Positions 59,301-64,000 of a DNA stretch of 64,000 nucleotides are shown here, in pieces. The notes under the pieces were generated by a model, which had not been told where the DNA came from, made no database searches, and saw only the letters and a list, made by a program, of their open reading frames with translations. This stretch comes from Siphonodentalium dalli (taxonomy: Eukaryota; Mollusca; Scaphopoda; Gadilida; Siphonodentaliidae): NCBI GenBank assembly GCA_032622095.1, contig CP136068.1:14491729-14555728 (forward strand), given 5' to 3'. Within the stretch, counting starts at the first letter, position 1. Every line of letters starts with the position of its first letter. The position numbers were made by a program, and so were the translations under genes.

Positions 59301-62300
59301 ATCAAGTTGGGACACAAACCTAAATGTTTCGATTCCATGTAACTTGGCAAGGTGCACATACCTACCAAATTACAATGTTCTACCTTTTAAACTGTCTGAG
59401 ATATAAGAGTTACAAAATATATTAAGAACTATAAATAATGAAAAATAAAAATAAAAATATGAATAACAATATACTTCCATATTAAAATATGGAAGTATAA
59501 TAAGGGAATCGCGCGGAATTGATTGGAATGTCGATAGTATGATTTATTGACATTTCTGTGTTCAGTTAGAACGTTCTGGTGTGACCCCCACACATGCATC
59601 GAAATTTGGTGACGCGGATAGAAAAGTCGCCATATATCTGCCAATTTTCGAGATATCGAGCTAATTTTTGCGTCATTGTGTTCGTACTTGGTTCCCCTTT
59701 AAAAGTTAGCGGGGTTCTGGTGAGGTATTGTGGCGTCATTCTACTATGTAGGCCAATATGTATGTTGTTAAGTATATACTTTTCGAATATCTCTGGCCTC
59801 CATCGACATAATGCGGCAAGTGGGTAGTCGTTTAGAAGTACTCGAAATTCCCCATCGAATGACACCAAACACGTGACGATCGGTTGAAGGAATTTAAATT
59901 GATAGTGCATTTTCTGTAAACTTGAACAAAAGGAAGGGGCCACAATTTCTACATTTTTCAATCGATTCATAAAATTCACTCATAACGACACTCAGTACAT
60001 TTCATAGATACTTCACAACCATTTTTGTTCAAATCGGAGACAAAAACAAATTGACAAATTTTGCCCCTCCCCTAGCCCGGAAATATTTGAGCGGACCCTT
60101 GTCAAAATGTCCTGGTTTGGTCTTCTGTCTATGTTTAAGACGCTCACATAGACCAAATCGAGTTGTTGCGCTTCGTCTAGGAGAAGATCTGGGCACAAGC
60201 ACTTTCTATACATGGACTTTATTAGTACATTTTTCGATGTGTTATAACTTGGTCATTTCTCAACCGATTTACAAAATTCTTTCACGAGTAGCATCAGTAC
60301 GTCGTATAGATACCCGACAGTAAAAATGGTTGGAATCGGTGACAAGAAAAAAATTGACAAATTTTGCACCCCTCCCCAGGTCAACAAATTGTTTTCGGAC
60401 CTTGGTGAAAATTTCCCCGATTCTTACCCTTTCGTTAGTTAACACGATTACGAGAACCGAATTCAGCTGTTTGGCTTCGTATAAAAGAAGATCTGGGCAC
60501 AAACTTTTTTCATTTTTTTTGTTTAAGGGCCATAACTCTGGAAATCAAGTTGGGACACAAACCTAAATGTTTCGATTCCATGTAACTTGGCAAGGTGCAC
60601 ATACCTACCAAATTACAATGTTCTACCTTTTAAACTGTCTGAGATATAAGAGTTACAAAATATATTAAGAACTATAAATAATGAAAAATAAAAATAAAAA
60701 TATGAATAACAATATACTTCCATATTAAAATATGGAAGTATAATAAGGGAATCGCGCGGAATTGATTGGAATGTCGATAGTATGATTTATTGACATTTCT
60801 GTGTTCAGTTAGAACGTTCTGGTGTGACCCCCACACATGCATCGAAATTTGGTGACGCGGATAGAAAAGTCGCCATATATCTGCCAATTTTCGAGATATC
60901 GAGCTAATTTTTGCGTCATTGTGTTCGTACTTGGTTCCCCTTTAAAAGTTAGCGGGGTTCTGGTGAGGTATTGTGGCGTCATTCTACTATGTAGGCCAAT
61001 ATGTATGTTGTTAAGTATATACTTTTCGAATATCTCTGGCCTCCATCGACATAATGCGGCAAGTGGGTAGTCGTTTAGAAGTACTCGAAATTCCCCATCG
61101 AATGACACCAAACACGTGACGATCGGTTGAAGGAATTTAAATTGATAGTGCATTTTCTGTAAACTTGAACAAAAGGAAGGGGCCACAATTTCTACATTTT
61201 TCAATCGATTCATAAAATTCACTCATAACGACACTCAGTACATTTCATAGATACTTCACAACCATTTTTGTTCAAATCGGAGACAAAAACAAATTGACAA
61301 ATTTTGCCCCTCCCCTAGCCCGGAAATATTTGAGCGGACCCTTGTCAAAATGTCCTGGTTTGGTCTTCTGTCTATGTTTAAGACGCTCACATAGACCAAA
61401 TCGAGTTGTTGCGCTTCGTCTAGGAGAAGATCTGGGCACAAGCACTTTCTATACATGGACTTTATTAGTACATTTTTCGATGTGTTATAACTTGGTCATT
61501 TCTCAACCGATTTACAAAATTCTTTCACGAGTAGCATCAGTACGTCGTATAGATACCCGACAGTAAAAATGGTTGGAATCGGTGACAAGAAAAAAATTGA
61601 CAAATTTTGCACCCCTCCCCAGGTCAACAAATTGTTTTCGGACCTTGGTGAAAATTTCCCCGATTCTTACCCTTTCGTTAGTTAACACGATTACGAGAAC
61701 CGAATTCAGCTGTTTGGCTTCGTATAAAAGAAGATCTGGGCACAAACTTTTTTCATTTTTTTTGTTTAAGGGCCATAACTCTGGAAATCAAGTTGGGACA
61801 CAAACCTAAATGTTTCGATTCCATGTAACTTGGCAAGGTGCACATACCTACCAAATTACAATGTTCTACCTTTTAAACTGTCTGAGATATAAGAGTTACA
61901 AAATATATTAAGAACTATAAATAATGAAAAATAAAAATAAAAATATGAATAACAATATACTTCCATATTAAAATATGGAAGTATAATAAGGGAATCGCGC
62001 GGAATTGATTGGAATGTCGATAGTATGATTTATTGACATTTCTGTGTTCAGTTAGAACGTTCTGGTGTGACCCCCACACATGCATCGAAATTTGGTGACG
62101 CGGATAGAAAAGTCGCCATATATCTGCCAATTTTCGAGATATCGAGCTAATTTTTGCGTCATTGTGTTCGTACTTGGTTCCCCTTTAAAAGTTAGCGGGG
62201 TTCTGGTGAGGTATTGTGGCGTCATTCTACTATGTAGGCCAATATGTATGTTGTTAAGTATATACTTTTCGAATATCTCTGGCCTCCATCGACATAATGC

Positions 62301-64000
62301 GGCAAGTGGGTAGTCGTTTAGAAGTACTCGAAATTCCCCATCGAATGACACCAAACACGTGACGATCGGTTGAAGGAATTTAAATTGATAGTGCATTTTC
62401 TGTAAACTTGAACAAAAGGAAGGGGCCACAATTTCTACATTTTTCAATCGATTCATAAAATTCACTCATAACGACACTCAGTACATTTCATAGATACTTC
62501 ACAACCATTTTTGTTCAAATCGGAGACAAAAACAAATTGACAAATTTTGCCCCTCCCCTAGCCCGGAAATATTTGAGCGGACCCTTGTCAAAATGTCCTG
62601 GTTTGGTCTTCTGTCTATGTTTAAGACGCTCACATAGACCAAATCGAGTTGTTGCGCTTCGTCTAGGAGAAGATCTGGGCACAAGCACTTTCTATACATG
62701 GACTTTATTAGTACATTTTTCGATGTGTTATAACTTGGTCATTTCTCAACCGATTTACAAAATTCTTTCACGAGTAGCATCAGTACGTCGTATAGATACC
62801 CGACAGTAAAAATGGTTGGAATCGGTGACAAGAAAAAAATTGACAAATTTTGCACCCCTCCCCAGGTCAACAAATTGTTTTCGGACCTTGGTGAAAATTT
62901 CCCCGATTCTTACCCTTTCGTTAGTTAACACGATTACGAGAACCGAATTCAGCTGTTTGGCTTCGTATAAAAGAAGATCTGGGCACAAACTTTTTTCATT
63001 TTTTTTGTTTAAGGGCCATAACTCTGGAAATCAAGTTGGGACACAAACCTAAATGTTTCGATTCCATGTAACTTGGCAAGGTGCACATACCTACCAAATT
63101 ACAATGTTCTACCTTTTAAACTGTCTGAGATATAAGAGTTACAAAATATATTAAGAACTATAAATAATGAAAAATAAAAATAAAAATATGAATAACAATA
63201 TACTTCCATATTAAAATATGGAAGTATAATAAGGGAATCGCGCGGAATTGATTGGAATGTCGATAGTATGATTTATTGACATTTCTGTGTTCAGTTAGAA
63301 CGTTCTGGTGTGACCCCCACACATGCATCGAAATTTGGTGACGCGGATAGAAAAGTCGCCATATATCTGCCAATTTTCGAGATATCGAGCTAATTTTTGC
63401 GTCATTGTGTTCGTACTTGGTTCCCCTTTAAAAGTTAGCGGGGTTCTGGTGAGGTATTGTGGCGTCATTCTACTATGTAGGCCAATATGTATGTTGTTAA
63501 GTATATACTTTTCGAATATCTCTGGCCTCCATCGACATAATGCGGCAAGTGGGTAGTCGTTTAGAAGTACTCGAAATTCCCCATCGAATGACACCAAACA
63601 CGTGACGATCGGTTGAAGGAATTTAAATTGATAGTGCATTTTCTGTAAACTTGAACAAAAGGAAGGGGCCACAATTTCTACATTTTTCAATCGATTCATA
63701 AAATTCACTCATAACGACACTCAGTACATTTCATAGATACTTCACAACCATTTTTGTTCAAATCGGAGACAAAAACAAATTGACAAATTTTGCCCCTCCC
63801 CTAGCCCGGAAATATTTGAGCGGACCCTTGTCAAAATGTCCTGGTTTGGTCTTCTGTCTATGTTTAAGACGCTCACATAGACCAAATCGAGTTGTTGCGC
63901 TTCGTCTAGGAGAAGATCTGGGCACAAGCACTTTCTATACATGGACTTTATTAGTACATTTTTCGATGTGTTATAACTTGGTCATTTCTCAACCGATTTA
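56370..64000. repeat. 1243-bp head-to-tail tandem array, more than 6 copies
   Basis: Units start 'ttgtcaaaatgtcctggttt' at 56370, 57613, 58856, 60099, 61342, 62585 and 63828 (partial). All translated frames in every unit are identical in sequence and spacing, so the copies are essentially identical. Each unit holds two diverged subrepeats of about 305 bp (sharing 'gaagatctgggcacaa' and 'ttgacaaattttgc'), a 'gggccataactctggaaatc' segment found in invertebrate repeats, and a perfect 30-base palindrome. The array continues past the window. A 137-codon minus-strand frame recurs in each unit but has no recognisable family. Confidence 0.97.
56984..57013. other. Perfect 30-base palindrome in each array unit
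   Basis: 14-bp arms (tatacttccatatt and its complement) around AA, repeated every 1243 bp at 58227, 59470, 60713, 61956 and 63199. Could extrude as a cruciform or fold in RNA. Confidence 0.9.

Noticed and set aside
56284-63942. Repeated 66-90-codon frames on both strands in the array
   Set aside because: They are identical by duplication, overlap one another on both strands, and none shows a recognisable motif or start context.

Overview
This window is animal nuclear DNA, not prokaryotic: it is AT-rich, has no long uninterrupted ORFs, and is crowded with transposable-element relics, minisatellites and microsatellites. The only confidently recognised protein gene is split into short exons with canonical GT/AG junctions. 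Several dispersed repeats look like those of marine invertebrates, especially lophotrochozoans such as molluscs or brachiopods: a 'gctcacctgagacgaagtc' head, 'gggccataactct' segments, a 'tgtcccccgaaaa' terminus, and pearl-like elements with GTCC/GTCT tracts. I cannot fix the phylum from sequence alone. Layout of 1-38.5 kb: ten consecutive + strand exons (6070-34013) encode 297 residues of an M13-family zinc metallopeptidase (neprilysin / endothelin-converting-enzyme type). They include the HEITH active site, the GENIAD motif and the substrate-binding VNAQYS segment. Upstream exons (cytoplasmic tail, membrane anchor, N-terminal ectodomain) and the C-terminal exons (expected to carry WC, the catalytic HSP histidine and the CxxW tail) are not seen. 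A 100-N assembly gap lies at 38503-38602, 4.5 kb past the last recognised exon. The introns are full of mobile DNA: a 2.8-kb Helitron-like element in intron 1, a dead non-LTR reverse transcriptase and a hAT-like 3.7-kb element in intron 4, a TTAA-flanked foldback MITE in intron 5, and a palindrome plus a Harbinger-like element in intron 8. Layout of 38.6-51.5 kb: after the gap comes a second copy of the 1-1.6 kb repeat, then pearl-like elements with tandem cores. A good transmembrane-segment exon with two decayed tandem copies (43.7-44.3 kb) is the only sign of a second gene. A second, shorter Helitron copy lies on the minus strand. Layout of 51.5-64 kb: a 1785-bp tandem duplication, then a short unannotated stretch, then a 1243-bp head-to-tail array of more than six copies that look identical and run off the end of the window. 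No RNA gene, CRISPR array or prokaryotic-type operon is present. Most short ORFs are chance frames inside repeats. No organised multi-gene system was found. The most notable items are the recent 1243-bp array, the tandemly copied transmembrane exon, and several mobile families defined here by ends plus target-site duplications.
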